Source: Nocardia sp. SYP-A9097
GTDB taxonomy: Bacteria > Actinomycetota > Actinomycetes > Mycobacteriales > Mycobacteriaceae
Direction of reading: 5' to 3'
DNA length: 64,000 nt
NCBI RefSeq assembly: GCF_009649815.1
Contig: NZ_WJIC01000005.1
Span: 357,473-421,472, forward strand
Made by a program: the position numbers and the translations under genes. Positions 17,894-26,276 of the stretch are shown here, one piece after another (position 1 is the first letter of the stretch; each line of letters begins with the position of its first letter). The notes beneath the pieces were generated by a model. The model did not search any database. It worked only from the letters and a program-made list of their open reading frames with translations, and was not told the origin of the DNA.

Positions 17894-18886
17894 ATGGACA
17901 GTACACTTAGCGACCCGGCAGCCAGGGCTCGCGTGGGACGCAGCTACCGATGCGCGAAACCGTTCTCGGTGGAACGCGCTCGGATCAAGGAATTCGCGCG
18001 CGCCGTACGGGCCTTCCATCCGGCCCACTGGCATGAAACCGCCGCCGCGCGACTGGGATTCGATGCGATCGTGGCCCCGCCCACGTTCGCCGCGGTGGTC
18101 TGGAAGCAGATGCGACGGGAGATTCTGGAGACACTGATCACCGGCTACGATCTCGATCGGATCGTGCACGTGGACCAGACGCTCGACATCGGTCGGCCGT
18201 TGCTCGCCGGTGACGTGCTGACTTGCGATGTCCACTTCGAATCATTCCGGCATTTCGACCCTTTCGACGTCATCACCATGACCGGGGTGCTCACCGACCA
18301 GGACGGGACGCTGGTGCAGAGCGGGTCGATGGCACTGCTGGCCCACACTCGGGACCCCGGTCATCCTCCGGCTCGCCCGCCGACCGCGCCCTACGCCGGC
18401 ATCGACAGCGCCCACTTGCCCTGTCGTCCCGCGCGACGTCACGAAATGGCGTGCACCGAAGTCGATTTCGACCGACTGGCGACAGGTGCCGAAGTGCCGC
18501 CTCGAACCGTCACCATCGCGGCGCAAGACCTCACGTGGTACACGCAGCCGATGGACGGGCCGCGCTCGGAGCGAATCATCGGCGCGGGCGGGGTTCCGGC
18601 GATCACACCGGGAGCGCTGGCGCTGGCGCTGGCGGCCGAATACGTCACCTCATGGACCGACGATCCGACCTCGATCACGAAGTACCGCGCCGAATTCGCC
18701 AATCAGGTGCACTATCTGGCGGTCCCGCGTACGCGCGATGCCGAGATCGAGTTCCGCGGCCGAATTATCGCGTGCGATCGCCGCCGCCGTACCGCGACGG
18801 TATCCATCGACGCGAAATCGCAGGGCCGCAAGATCTTCGGCTACGCCAGCGCCGATGTGCGCTTCGGGCCGCACGTTTCACGCTAG
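17894..18886 (+). CDS. Fused HadA/HadB-like (3R)-hydroxyacyl-ACP dehydratase homologue, probably inactive in one half
   Basis: 330 residues: an N-terminal HadA-like hot-dog domain (SYRCAKPFSVERARIKEFARAV...DAIVAPPTF) and a C-terminal HadB-like MaoC domain (SITKYRAEFANQVHYLA, GRKIFGYASADVRFG). HadAB/HadBC dehydrate (3R)-hydroxyacyl-AcpM in the FAS-II mycolate pathway. In the C-terminal half the hydratase-2 signature (G-D-x-N-P-x-H in HadB) is replaced by a stretch around PMDGPRSERI, five residues shorter and without the histidine. In the N-terminal half His-Pro-Ala-His is present but the aspartate is not. So neither half carries a complete Asp/His pair. ATG 17894; a GTG at 17864 is an alternative. 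Confidence 0.75.
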   Translation: MDSTLSDPAARARVGRSYRCAKPFSVERARIKEFARAVRAFHPAHWHETAAARLGFDAIVAPPTFAAVVWKQMRREILETLITGYDLDRIVHVDQTLDIGRPLLAGDVLTCDVHFESFRHFDPFDVITMTGVLTDQDGTLVQSGSMALLAHTRDPGHPPARPPTAPYAGIDSAHLPCRPARRHEMACTEVDFDRLATGAEVPPRTVTIAAQDLTWYTQPMDGPRSERIIGAGGVPAITPGALALALAAEYVTSWTDDPTSITKYRAEFANQVHYLAVPRTRDAEIEFRGRIIACDRRRRTATVSIDAKSQGRKIFGYASADVRFGPHVSR

Positions 18887-19084
18887 CGCCCGCCCCGGTT
18901 TTATCCGGACCGGAAAGAAGATCGCCGGCTGATCGGGCCGCCTCGCTACAAGTGCCGCATACCGTCGAAATCGGCTGGGGCTGCGGCGATGTGTAGTCGC
19001 GGCTCCGGTGGGCCACGGTGAATTCACGCGCGCCGGGCGCCGCACAGCTCGCGCACGCTGTTCGGCCGCTGTTTGAATCGCGCT

Positions 19085-19660
19085 GTGACACAGATCAACT
19101 CCAGCACGCCGGAGGTCCGGGTCGTCGGCCTCATGAGCGATGCTGTCAAGAAGCGAGTAGTCCGGCAGTGCGTTATCGCGAGTGTGCTGTTCCTCGGCGT
19201 ACTGTTCGGCATCATTCATCCCGACGGGGGCTACATCACCCTCAGCGTCATCCTCGTGCTGCCGACCCTGTTGATGGTGTGGGCGGTGTACAGGGAGTTC
19301 TCGGCCCTGCGCAAGCCAACGCTGATCGTCACGCCCACAGATCTGACCATCACCCGCAGACTGCGCCTGGATCTGGGCAGGGTGGTCCGGCGGCCGTGGG
19401 CGAATATCGCCGCAGTGTCGATGGGTACCCATGAGACGACCCGGAAGGTCAACGGCTACGAGACCGGCCGTGACTACCGCCCCCTCCTGCAGGTCTACAT
19501 CGTGGGCGCCGACAAGCCGGTACAACAGTTCTACCTCTCCAGTGCCTGCCCGAACTGGCAGGAGCTCTTTCAATACATCCACGCGGTCGCCCCGCACGTC
19601 CGCCTCACCGACCATCAGCAGGCCGACCTCGACGCCCACGCCGCGCGCCGGCGCACCTGA
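19085..19660 (+). CDS. Membrane protein of unknown function with two N-terminal helices
   Basis: About 191 residues. Two hydrophobic helices (VIASVLFLGVLFGII and LSVILVLPTLLMVWAVY) are followed by a roughly 120-residue soluble beta-rich domain (LIVTPTDLTITRRLRLDLGRVVRRPW), which recalls PH-like domains of bacterial membrane proteins. No ribosome binding site decides between TTG 19073, GTG 19085 and ATG 19133; all keep both helices. It is the last apparently normal gene before the mosaic accessory region. Confidence 0.6.
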   Translation: MTQINSSTPEVRVVGLMSDAVKKRVVRQCVIASVLFLGVLFGIIHPDGGYITLSVILVLPTLLMVWAVYREFSALRKPTLIVTPTDLTITRRLRLDLGRVVRRPWANIAAVSMGTHETTRKVNGYETGRDYRPLLQVYIVGADKPVQQFYLSSACPNWQELFQYIHAVAPHVRLTDHQQADLDAHAARRRT

Positions 19661-20201
19661 CCGGTCCCGAGCGCGCGGTAGCGGTCGATCACGCCCGAGG
19701 AAACCTTGTCACGAACAGGCCTGCGCGCTGAAGCTGTCATGTCCGCCTACACGATCGCCACCTATGTCGGGCACCTGGCCTGGCAGGTCCTGCACGAGAC
19801 CGGCCACATCCTGAAAACGACGCCCTCGACCCCGCACGCGAGCTGATCGCGGTCGACGACAGGATCTATCGCCGCCTGTTCACCGCCGCCGAGATCGAAC
19901 GCCTCTAGACGCAGGTCGAGAAGCTGAAAAACAATCTTGCCCAAGCCAACTCGACAATCCAGGACCTCACCGACATCCGAAGCCACGCCCTCGCGCGGAT
20001 TACCGCTCAGCACGACGAAATCCTGCGGCTCCACACAGCCAATCCCCCCGGCCGCCGTCACCTGCCTCCCGTCGAATCGCCCGATATCCCAGCAGCATCC
20101 GGCTGCGCCGCCAGCCCGCACGGCCCTGTGATAATGGTTTGCGAGTTCACGATCCTGCTGCCACAGTCCTCAATTGACGTCGATGCCGAACAGGAGATGC
20201 G
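19661..20201 (+). pseudogene. Decayed gene remnant with coiled-coil segment
   Basis: No intact gene. One plus-strand frame reads sensibly from about 19801 (ELIAVDDRIYRRLFTAAEIERL), is broken by a TAG at 19906-19908, and continues as a Gln/Leu-rich coiled-coil-like stretch (VEKLKNNLAQANSTIQDL, then HDEILRLH) to about 20040. The original family is not recognised. The rest of the segment shows nothing. Confidence 0.4.
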
Positions 20202-20324
20202 ATGCGCCGATTCCTCGAAACACCCCAGGCCCTTCATCCGACGGTGACATTCGAGGACTTCGGCATCCATGCACCCCCATCGCATTCTCAACATCGGCAT
20301 TCTCGCTCACGTCGACGCGGGTAA
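20202..20324 (+). CDS. Possible leader ORF overlapping the start of the Tet-like GTPase gene
   Basis: A 40-codon ORF beginning MRRFLETPQALHPTVTFEDF with AGGAG (20192-20196) at ideal spacing, a better ribosome binding site than that of the downstream gene. It overlaps the start of the downstream gene in another frame and ends at 20324. tet(M) genes are known to have short leader peptides controlling expression; a similar role here is speculation. It could instead be a gene remnant. Confidence 0.3.
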   Translation: MRRFLETPQALHPTVTFEDFGIHAPPSHSQHRHSRSRRRG

Positions 20325-21783
20325 GACCAGCCTGACCGAGCGCCTGCTGTTCGACACCGGCGCCATCGACACACTCGGTAGCGTTGATGCTGGTACCACC
20401 CGGACCGACACGGGGGAGATCGAGCGGCAGCGAGGCATCACGGTGCGCTCGGCGGTCGCCTCGTTCACACATGGCGTGACCCAGGTCAATGTCATCGACA
20501 CCCCCGGCCACGCGGATTTCGTCGCCGAAGTCGATCGCGCACTGGTAGCGCTCGACGCCGCCGTGCTGGTGGTATCGGCGGTGGAGGGCGTGCAGTCCCA
20601 CACCCGCATACTGATGCGCATCCTGCGCGAAACCGGCCTGCCTACAATAATTTTCGTCAACAAAATCGACCGCCACGGCGCCCGCACCGACAGCCTGATC
20701 GCCGAGATCGGCGAGAAGCTGACCCCTCGTGCCATCGCTATGGCCACGGTCCGCGCGCCGGGAACCCGATCAGCGCAGGTAGTACCGGAAACATTCGGGA
20801 ACAACAGTTTTCGTGACCGTGTCGCCGAGCAGCTCGCCGATGTCGACGACAGCATTTTGGCTCGCGTCGTGGATGGCCCCGCGCTGAGCCCCGTCGAAGT
20901 GGTCGAGATGCTGTCCGAGCAGATCGCCAACGCACGCACTTATCCGCTCTACTTCGGTTCATCCCGCACCGGACAAGGCATCGCTGCGCTGGTGGATGGC
21001 ATCACCGGCCGTCTGCATGCGGCGTTGCAGATCATGGCCGAGCACGATCCGCTCCTGCACGCCCGCCAGGAGCCTGACGGCACCTCCTCGATCCTGCTCT
21101 ACGGCGAGATCCAGAAGGAGATCATCGCCACCACCCTCGCGAACGACTTCGGCATCGACTCCGATTTCCAAGTCAGCGAACCGATCTGCATCGAACGCGT
21201 GACCGGAAACGGCGAAGCCACTGAAGAAATGCGGTTCCGGGCACCGAGCCCCAGCGGCTTCTGGGCCACCGTCGGCCTGCGCATCGAACCCGCCCCGCCC
21301 CGCTCGGGTGTCAGCTTCCGCCGCGAAACGGAACTCGGCGCGCTACCACGTGCTTTCCACACCGCCATCGAGGAATCGGTCTACGCCAGACTTCGGAACG
21401 GGCCGACCGGTCGAGCGATCACCGACTGCATCGTCACCCTCGCCCGCACCGGATTCGCTGGACCGGTCACTACCGCGGCAGATTTCCGAGGCCTGGTCCC
21501 GATCGTTCTCGATCGCGCCCTGGATACAGCCGGAACGCAACTGCTCGAGCCCTACCACAGCTTCGAAATCGATATCCCCGCAGAAACATTCACCCCTGTC
21601 ACGGCCTACCTGGCCGGTCTCGCCGCCAACATCGACACCACGACAGCGGGCCCGCACACCTGGCAACTGCGAGGCGTCATACCCGCACGCCACATCCACG
21701 CAGTTCAACACCAGCTCGCTGATCTCACTCACGGTGACGGCACCTGGTCGTCGCAACCCGCGGACTACCGACCCGCCAACTGA
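20269..21783 (+). CDS. TetM/OtrA-like ribosomal protection GTPase lacking domain II
   Basis: 504 residues against about 640 for the family. The GTPase domain is intact: AHVDAGKT (13-20), RGITVRSA, DTPGH, NKID (131-134). After residue about 249 (LVDGITGRL) the sequence jumps to HAALQIMAEHDPLL, which in OtrA/TetM lies in domain III. The beta-barrel domain II and the start of domain III, some 120-140 residues, are missing without loss of frame. Domains III-V follow (LLYGEIQKEIIATTLANDFGI, FWATVGLRIEPAP, DFRGLVPIVLDRAL). Family members dislodge tetracycline from the 30S subunit by an EF-G-like action. Whether this form protects, or is a relic, is open. An IS256-type element sits 128 bp downstream. 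Confidence 0.8.
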   Translation: MHPHRILNIGILAHVDAGKTSLTERLLFDTGAIDTLGSVDAGTTRTDTGEIERQRGITVRSAVASFTHGVTQVNVIDTPGHADFVAEVDRALVALDAAVLVVSAVEGVQSHTRILMRILRETGLPTIIFVNKIDRHGARTDSLIAEIGEKLTPRAIAMATVRAPGTRSAQVVPETFGNNSFRDRVAEQLADVDDSILARVVDGPALSPVEVVEMLSEQIANARTYPLYFGSSRTGQGIAALVDGITGRLHAALQIMAEHDPLLHARQEPDGTSSILLYGEIQKEIIATTLANDFGIDSDFQVSEPICIERVTGNGEATEEMRFRAPSPSGFWATVGLRIEPAPPRSGVSFRRETELGALPRAFHTAIEESVYARLRNGPTGRAITDCIVTLARTGFAGPVTTAADFRGLVPIVLDRALDTAGTQLLEPYHSFEIDIPAETFTPVTAYLAGLAANIDTTTAGPHTWQLRGVIPARHIHAVQHQLADLTHGDGTWSSQPADYRPAN

Positions 21784-21903
21784 AGCGACATCCTCCACAG
21801 AAAGGACAGCTTTATCGCCACACGATCGGCAACCAACGACACCAATTCAACAGAGCGAATTGACCACGTCGAACGCAACACAAACCCGACCGCACACTCG
21901 TCA

Positions 21904-21911
21904 TGCGCGAT
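21904..21911 (+). repeat. Left copy of the 8-bp IS256-family target-site duplication
   Basis: TGCGCGAT directly abuts the left end of the insertion sequence and is repeated exactly at 23301-23308 abutting its right end. Confidence 0.9.
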
Positions 21912-23300
21912 GGGACTGTACAAACAACGGTGTAACTCCGAAACAAGGAGTGGCACATGAACTCTGATGTGATGACCGCCGAGTTGGCCGATACTGACGC
22001 GGTGGCCAGACCCAGGAAACCGAAGACGACGGCGGTGGATGTCGAGCTGGTTGAGCAGCTTGTGGCCCAGGCCCGCGCCAGCGGGCTGCAATTGACCGGA
22101 GAGGGCGGGCTGCTGGGGCAGCTGACCAAAATGGTCGTCGAGTCCGCCCTCAACGGCGAGATCACCGACCACCTCGGATACGACCAGGGCGACCCGGCCG
22201 GGCGTGGAACACCCAACTCCCGCAACGGAACCCGCTCTAAAACGATCGTGACCGATGTCGGTCCGGTCGAGATCGACGTCCCGCGTGACCGTGACGCCAG
22301 CTTCGAACCGCAGATCGTGCGCAAACGCCAGCGTCGGCTGGGCGGGGTGGAGAACATGGTGTTGTCGTTGTCGGCCAAGGGGCTGACCCATGGAGAGATC
22401 TCGGCGCATCTGCGCGAGGTTTATGGCGCCGAAGTATCGAAACAGACCATTTCCACCATCACCGACAAGGTGATGGACGGAATGGCCGAATGGCAGAACC
22501 GGCCCCTGGACAGGGTTTATCCGGTGATCTTCCTGGATGCGATCCACGTCAAGATCCGTGACGGGAAGGTCGCCAACCGGCCCATCTACGTCGCATTGGC
22601 GGTGACGGTCGAGGGCGGCCGCGAGATTCTCGGTCTATGGGCCGGTGACGGCGGTGAAGGCGCGAAGTTCTGGTTGCAGATCCTCACCGAGCTGAAAAAC
22701 CGTGGCATCGAGGATGTGTGCATGCTCGTCTGCGACGGGCTCAAAGGGCTCCCGGAGGCGATCGGGCAGACCTGGCCGACCGCGGTCGTTCAGACCTGCA
22801 TCGTTCACCTGCTGCGGGCCTCGTTCGGCTATGCCGGCCGTCAGGACTGGGCCGCGATCGCCAAGGCGTTGAAGCCGGTTTACACCGCGCCCACCGAAGC
22901 CGCGGCGCTGGAACGGTTCTACGAGTTCGCCGAGGTCTGGGGCACGAAATATCCTGCCATCGTGCGGCTTTGGGAGAACTCGTGGGCCGAGTTCACCCCG
23001 TTCCTGGCCTTCGATACCGAGATCCGGCGCGTTGTCTGCTCGACGAACGCGATCGAGTCGGTCAATGCTCGCATCCGCCGAGCGGTCCGCGCACGCGGCC
23101 ACTTTCCCAACGAGCAAGCCGCCCTGAAATGCGTCTACCTCGCGGTCATGGCCCTCGATCCCACCGGCGACGGCCAGAAACGGTGGATCACCCGATGGAA
23201 AGCGGCGTTGAACGCCTTCGACATCACCTTCGAAGGCCGACTCACCGCCGGACGCAGATAGCTCAATCAACCCGAGTTACACCGTTATCTGGACAGACCC
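21912..23300 (+). mobile_element. Intact IS256-family insertion sequence (1389 bp)
   Basis: Terminal inverted repeats of 27 bp: 21912-21938 (begins GGGACTGTACAA, ends GGTGTAACTC) and 23274-23300 reading inward on the opposite strand (begins GGGTCTGTCCAG). They match at 23 of 27 positions. The 8-bp TGCGCGAT duplication on both sides and a full-length transposase indicate a simple and probably recent transposition. The sequence re-joined across the site keeps a short open frame, but I see no clear disrupted gene. Confidence 0.92.
21957..23261 (+). CDS. IS256-family (Mutator-type) transposase
   Basis: 434 residues. DDE catalytic residues are visible in VIFLDAIHVKIRD (D), MLVCDGLKG (D) and CSTNAIESVNARIRR (E). 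The N-terminal helices and the GRGTPNSRNGTRSKT / DVGPVEIDVPRDR region are typical of the family. It catalyses copy-out transposition with 8-9-bp target duplications, as seen here. ACAAGGAG lies just ahead of the ATG. No frameshift or missing residue is apparent, so the element is probably active. Confidence 0.95.
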   Translation: MNSDVMTAELADTDAVARPRKPKTTAVDVELVEQLVAQARASGLQLTGEGGLLGQLTKMVVESALNGEITDHLGYDQGDPAGRGTPNSRNGTRSKTIVTDVGPVEIDVPRDRDASFEPQIVRKRQRRLGGVENMVLSLSAKGLTHGEISAHLREVYGAEVSKQTISTITDKVMDGMAEWQNRPLDRVYPVIFLDAIHVKIRDGKVANRPIYVALAVTVEGGREILGLWAGDGGEGAKFWLQILTELKNRGIEDVCMLVCDGLKGLPEAIGQTWPTAVVQTCIVHLLRASFGYAGRQDWAAIAKALKPVYTAPTEAAALERFYEFAEVWGTKYPAIVRLWENSWAEFTPFLAFDTEIRRVVCSTNAIESVNARIRRAVRARGHFPNEQAALKCVYLAVMALDPTGDGQKRWITRWKAALNAFDITFEGRLTAGRR

Positions 23301-23308
23301 TGCGCGAT
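23301..23308 (+). repeat. Right copy of the 8-bp IS256-family target-site duplication
   Basis: TGCGCGAT, identical to 21904-21911. Confidence 0.9.
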
Positions 23309-23322
23309 CGCGGGTGCTGTGG

Positions 23323-24024
23323 CTAGCCGCTGAGGGAGAACGGGAAGTTCGGTAGCTTGGCCATTTGTTGTCCGGGCAAAAGGACGACCGACCTGCCATG
23401 GCAGTCGCCGGTCTCCCAGAAGGTCTGCGGAACCTTGCTGCCGTTTACCGCGGACGCGGCTCCCTGTGGCCCGAGGCTCGCGACGCCGAGCTCGAGACAG
23501 TTTCCGGGCGCGATCGAGGGCACTTCGCCGTGTGGCAGAGAAGGCAGCAGGTCCTTGAAATCGAACATTGCCCACCAGCACACACTGCCCTCGGGGCAAG
23601 GCTGTGCCAGCACCTGTGTCGGCCGGGTAACCGCTGTCGATTCTCCGGTGGCGGTTGATGTCGCGCTGGACGGTAGTGGCGTAGTCACGGAAATCGGCGC
23701 CGGGTTCGGTTGAGGAGCCGAGGTCGATTGGGTGCCGACGCCGTCGTGATGGCCGGTCCACGGCAACGCGTACACGAGCGACGCGCCGACCAGCCCTGCG
23801 ATCAGGAATCCGCCGACCACCGCGAATTTCACGGTGCGCCGGTTCTCCTTCGTGCCGTGACTGCTCTCCTTGATGTCACGTTGCCACACGCCCAAATTCG
23901 TTCTGGAGCGAGTCTGGCGGGAGTACGACTCGTTTTGTTTGCTGTGGTGCTGGGCATCGAGGCCGGCCCGACCTTGGATGTGCCCCTTCGGGTCTCGCTC
24001 ACCGGGTGGGAGTGCTCCGCTCAC
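23323..24024 (-). CDS. Membrane-anchored extracytoplasmic protein, unknown
   Basis: Up to 233 residues. A basic N-terminal region of about 65 residues leads to one membrane helix (FAVVGGFLIAGLVGASLVYAL), a Pro/Ser/Thr-rich linker and a globular domain with paired cysteines and tryptophans (PCPEGSVCWWAMFDF, then ETGDCHGRSV). The C-terminal part recalls small secreted beta/gamma-crystallin or peptidase-inhibitor I36-like domains, but this is not firm. The start is uncertain: the GTG at 24024 has no good ribosome binding site, and a GTG near 23889 would still keep the membrane helix. Confidence 0.6.
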   Translation of the reverse strand: MSGALPPGERDPKGHIQGRAGLDAQHHSKQNESYSRQTRSRTNLGVWQRDIKESSHGTKENRRTVKFAVVGGFLIAGLVGASLVYALPWTGHHDGVGTQSTSAPQPNPAPISVTTPLPSSATSTATGESTAVTRPTQVLAQPCPEGSVCWWAMFDFKDLLPSLPHGEVPSIAPGNCLELGVASLGPQGAASAVNGSKVPQTFWETGDCHGRSVVLLPGQQMAKLPNFPFSLSG

Positions 24025-24103
24025 GAGGAGAGGCTAGCGCCCGGCACTCGGATGCGAATCAACATTCATGAACAGTGCAGTGCCGAGCAGACTTCCGCGG
24101 CGA

Positions 24104-24345
24104 TCACCGCTGCGGACACTCCGTGCGCGAGCTGATCTGATCGTGATGCTCGGAGGCCCATTCGATCAATGCCGTGACAGTCTCGAGTAGTCCTCGGCCC
24201 AGCGGTGCGAGGGTGTACTCCACACGGGGTGGTACCTCGGGGTAGGAGGTTCTGGTCACCAGGCCATCTTGTCCGAGTTGACGCAGGGTGAGGGTCAGCA
24301 TGCGCTGCGAGATGCCGGTTACCGCGCGACCACGACGCAGTCGTC
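24104..24345 (-). pseudogene. HxlR-family regulator, C-terminal fragment
   Basis: The frame reads AVTGISQRMLTLTLRQLGQD and continues with PPRVEYTLAPLGRGLLET and an ALIEWASEHHDQI tail, the second half of an HxlR winged helix. The N-terminal half, including the conserved Cys region, is replaced at about 24345 by a truncated ISL3 transposase. It is therefore a relic. It is distinct from the intact HxlR gene at 17228. Confidence 0.7.
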
Positions 24346-24349
24346 GCGG

Positions 24350-25015
24350 GTCTCACCTTCGATCGGGCCACTGCTGTAGGGCAGGGTCCTGGTCGACGCC
24401 GGTCAAGAAGGGCTCTAGCTCAGCCAGACCGGCCTTGCGGACGTGCTCGACCCAACGGTCGATTTCGGCGCCGCGCCGGTTGGCCATGATCTGGGCGAAC
24501 TCGTGCACGAGTTGAGCGAGAGCAGTCAGTTCCGGGCAGACGGCCAAGAGTTCGTCGAGGTGGGTGCGCTGCTGATCGGGCAGATCGGCCGGGCGGGTCA
24601 TGAGCCAACTGGTCAGGCGCCGCGGCAAGGGCAAGATCCGATCACGGACGTGGCGTCCCTGATTGAGGTATTTGTGCAGCAGGTTCAAGCTGCCGGTATA
24701 GCCGAGGGTTTTGAGCTCTGCGAACAGGTGCGCGACGGGGACGCCGGGTTCGGTAGCGCGGCGGGTCCTGAGGTGGTCCCGGTAGGGGTCGACCAGACAG
24801 GCGCGATATTGCGGTGGGCGGCGCAGCCGATCCGGTTCCGGGACTCGGGCATAGCGTTTGACGGTGTTGAGTCCCAGACCCAGCCGCCGAGAGCAGTCCA
24901 GCAGCCCGACGCCTTGGCTGAGCAGATTGTGTACGGCGTGCCAGCGCTGCAAAGTTGTTGTCTCACGGGTCAACTGCTGGCGCTTGGGTCCCACCTTGGC
25001 CCAGCAGGAGACTCT
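24350..25015 (-). pseudogene. ISL3-family transposase fragment
   Basis: About 220 codons matching the region that follows the DDE aspartates in ISL3 transposases: a helix-turn-helix-like stretch (LLSQGVGLLDCSRRLGLGLN), LLHKYLNQGR, then WLMTRPADLPDQQRTHLDEL and CPELTALAQLVHEFAQIM. Both ends are missing: the N-terminal zinc-finger/DDE part and the C-terminal catalytic Glu region (the frame stops after DQDPALQQWPDRR). The fragment is fused by deletion to the HxlR remnant at one side. Confidence 0.7.
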
Positions 25016-25019
25016 GTAC

Positions 25020-25160
25020 AACGGTCGAGCCAGGGCAGTGGCCGATTGGGGGAATCCCGATCACCGGTTTCTGATCGAGGAGGGGCTCGCGGCGGCCGAC
25101 GGGGATCATCTGGTGTGGACCGAACTCGGCTATCAGTGTCTGATGAATGTGTACCACTGA
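25020..25160 (+). pseudogene. C-terminal fragment of an unrecognised protein
   Basis: The plus-strand frame ends NGRARAVADWGNPDHRFLIE...LVWTELGYQCLMNVYH then stops at 25160. It reads like a real protein end that has lost its upstream part to the ISL3 fragment. Family not recognised. Confidence 0.3.
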
Positions 25161-25362
25161 TACTCGCGCCGAAGTGTCAGGGATCCACGGCCAGAACGAG
25201 TTTGGGTTGTACCAAGCTGCGTACGCTCATGCCGCGACCCGGGTGTTCGGAACCGGCCGCGGGCCCGGCCGGCGAGTGCACGCAAATGCCGAGTTGCGGA
25301 TGGTCTTCGGTCGATCAATATTCGCTGTCCGCTGGAAGTCTCGCCGCCGTAGAGTCCGGCGT

Positions 25363-25651
25363 ATGGCCGATTTCAGTCGCTGCGCCCTATGCGAATCGCC
25401 CGCCGCGGCCGATAACCGCTTCCGGACCAACGGCAGTTCGGAAAGCCCGCAGTCGACCGTCGCCGACCTGATCTACCACCGCACATCGTGAACCTGGTTT
25501 CCGGACGGTCGACGAAGACCACCCAAACCGAAGCGCGTTGGCTACGAATCGCTTTCGAGCACCTCGGAAAGCGGGACACAGTGACCGCCCTCGAACGGCT
25601 GCTCGCAGCCGCGAAGCGGCATGACGATGGTCCTCGATCAACATCCCGCTG
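25363..25651 (+). other. Two tiny overlapping ORFs, doubtful
   Basis: ATG 25363 opens a 42-codon ORF (MADFSRCALCESPAAADN...) whose TGA overlaps a GTG at 25488 (GTGA). That GTG opens a 54-codon ORF (VNLVSGRSTKTTQTEARWLR...) ending at 25651. The overlap and the amphipathic character of the second peptide are suggestive, but there is no clear ribosome binding site and no recognised family. The second ORF runs into the end of the convergent regulator gene. Confidence 0.25.
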
Positions 25652-26276
25652 AAACAGTCCTGTCGATACCCAGCGTGGCTATCAGGTCTTCGTGCAGCTC
25701 GAACCAGACGCGGTGGGCGGAACCGTGTGTGGTGCCGGTAATCATGTCGAGATTGTCGGCGGCCTGGGCGAGCGCCGCGGTGAATCGAGTGTCGTAGCCG
25801 GAGAACCGTGCGAGTCGTTCAGTGAGTTGGGTTGTCAGCGGAGCCAATTCGTTTGCGAGGCTTTGCAGTTCGGACAGGATCCGGAAATCGCGCGCTGCGT
25901 CGCCGTGGTCGTTGTCGTGCATGCTGCCGTCGGGAAGGATGGTCATCTGCCAGGCTGTGCAGGCCTGCACCAAACGTGTGTTCAGTGGGAGAAACGTGCG
26001 ATAGACGTTTTCCACCAGGGCTTTTGCCCCGCACTCGGCAAGCTCGTCGGCAAGCAGCCGCTCGTTCTCCCGCCGCCCGCTCGCCGTGAGTGACCACCCT
26101 GCGTCGGTCGCGAAACGGAAGTGGCTGATCCAACCGCGCTCCCGGAAATCCCGCACATGAGACTCGGCGAGGCCGAGAGGCATTCGGTATCTGCCGGCCA
26201 CCGCTTGCATATCCACGAACCCGCCGAGGCGGATGGCGTGCAACGCGAGCAACGAACTACATGAAACGTGCGTCAT
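25638..26276 (-). CDS. Winged-helix (MarR-like) transcriptional regulator
   Basis: 212 residues. The N-terminal 80 residues form a winged helix (LLALHAIRLGGFVDMQAVAGRY, ESHVRDFRERGWISHF, then a wing ending WSLTASGRRENERLL). The C-terminal 130 residues are helical (FLPLNTRLVQACTAWQM, LASELAPL-type helices) and may bind a ligand or mediate dimerisation. Its start overlaps the end of the PEP-mobile-domain gene by 20 bp, so the two are co-translated. It is the best candidate to bind the 17-bp palindrome at 26988, whose CAACTA/TAGTTG half-sites are MarR-like. Confidence 0.7.
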   Translation of the reverse strand: MTHVSCSSLLALHAIRLGGFVDMQAVAGRYRMPLGLAESHVRDFRERGWISHFRFATDAGWSLTASGRRENERLLADELAECGAKALVENVYRTFLPLNTRLVQACTAWQMTILPDGSMHDNDHGDAARDFRILSELQSLANELAPLTTQLTERLARFSGYDTRFTAALAQAADNLDMITGTTHGSAHRVWFELHEDLIATLGIDRTVSAGC

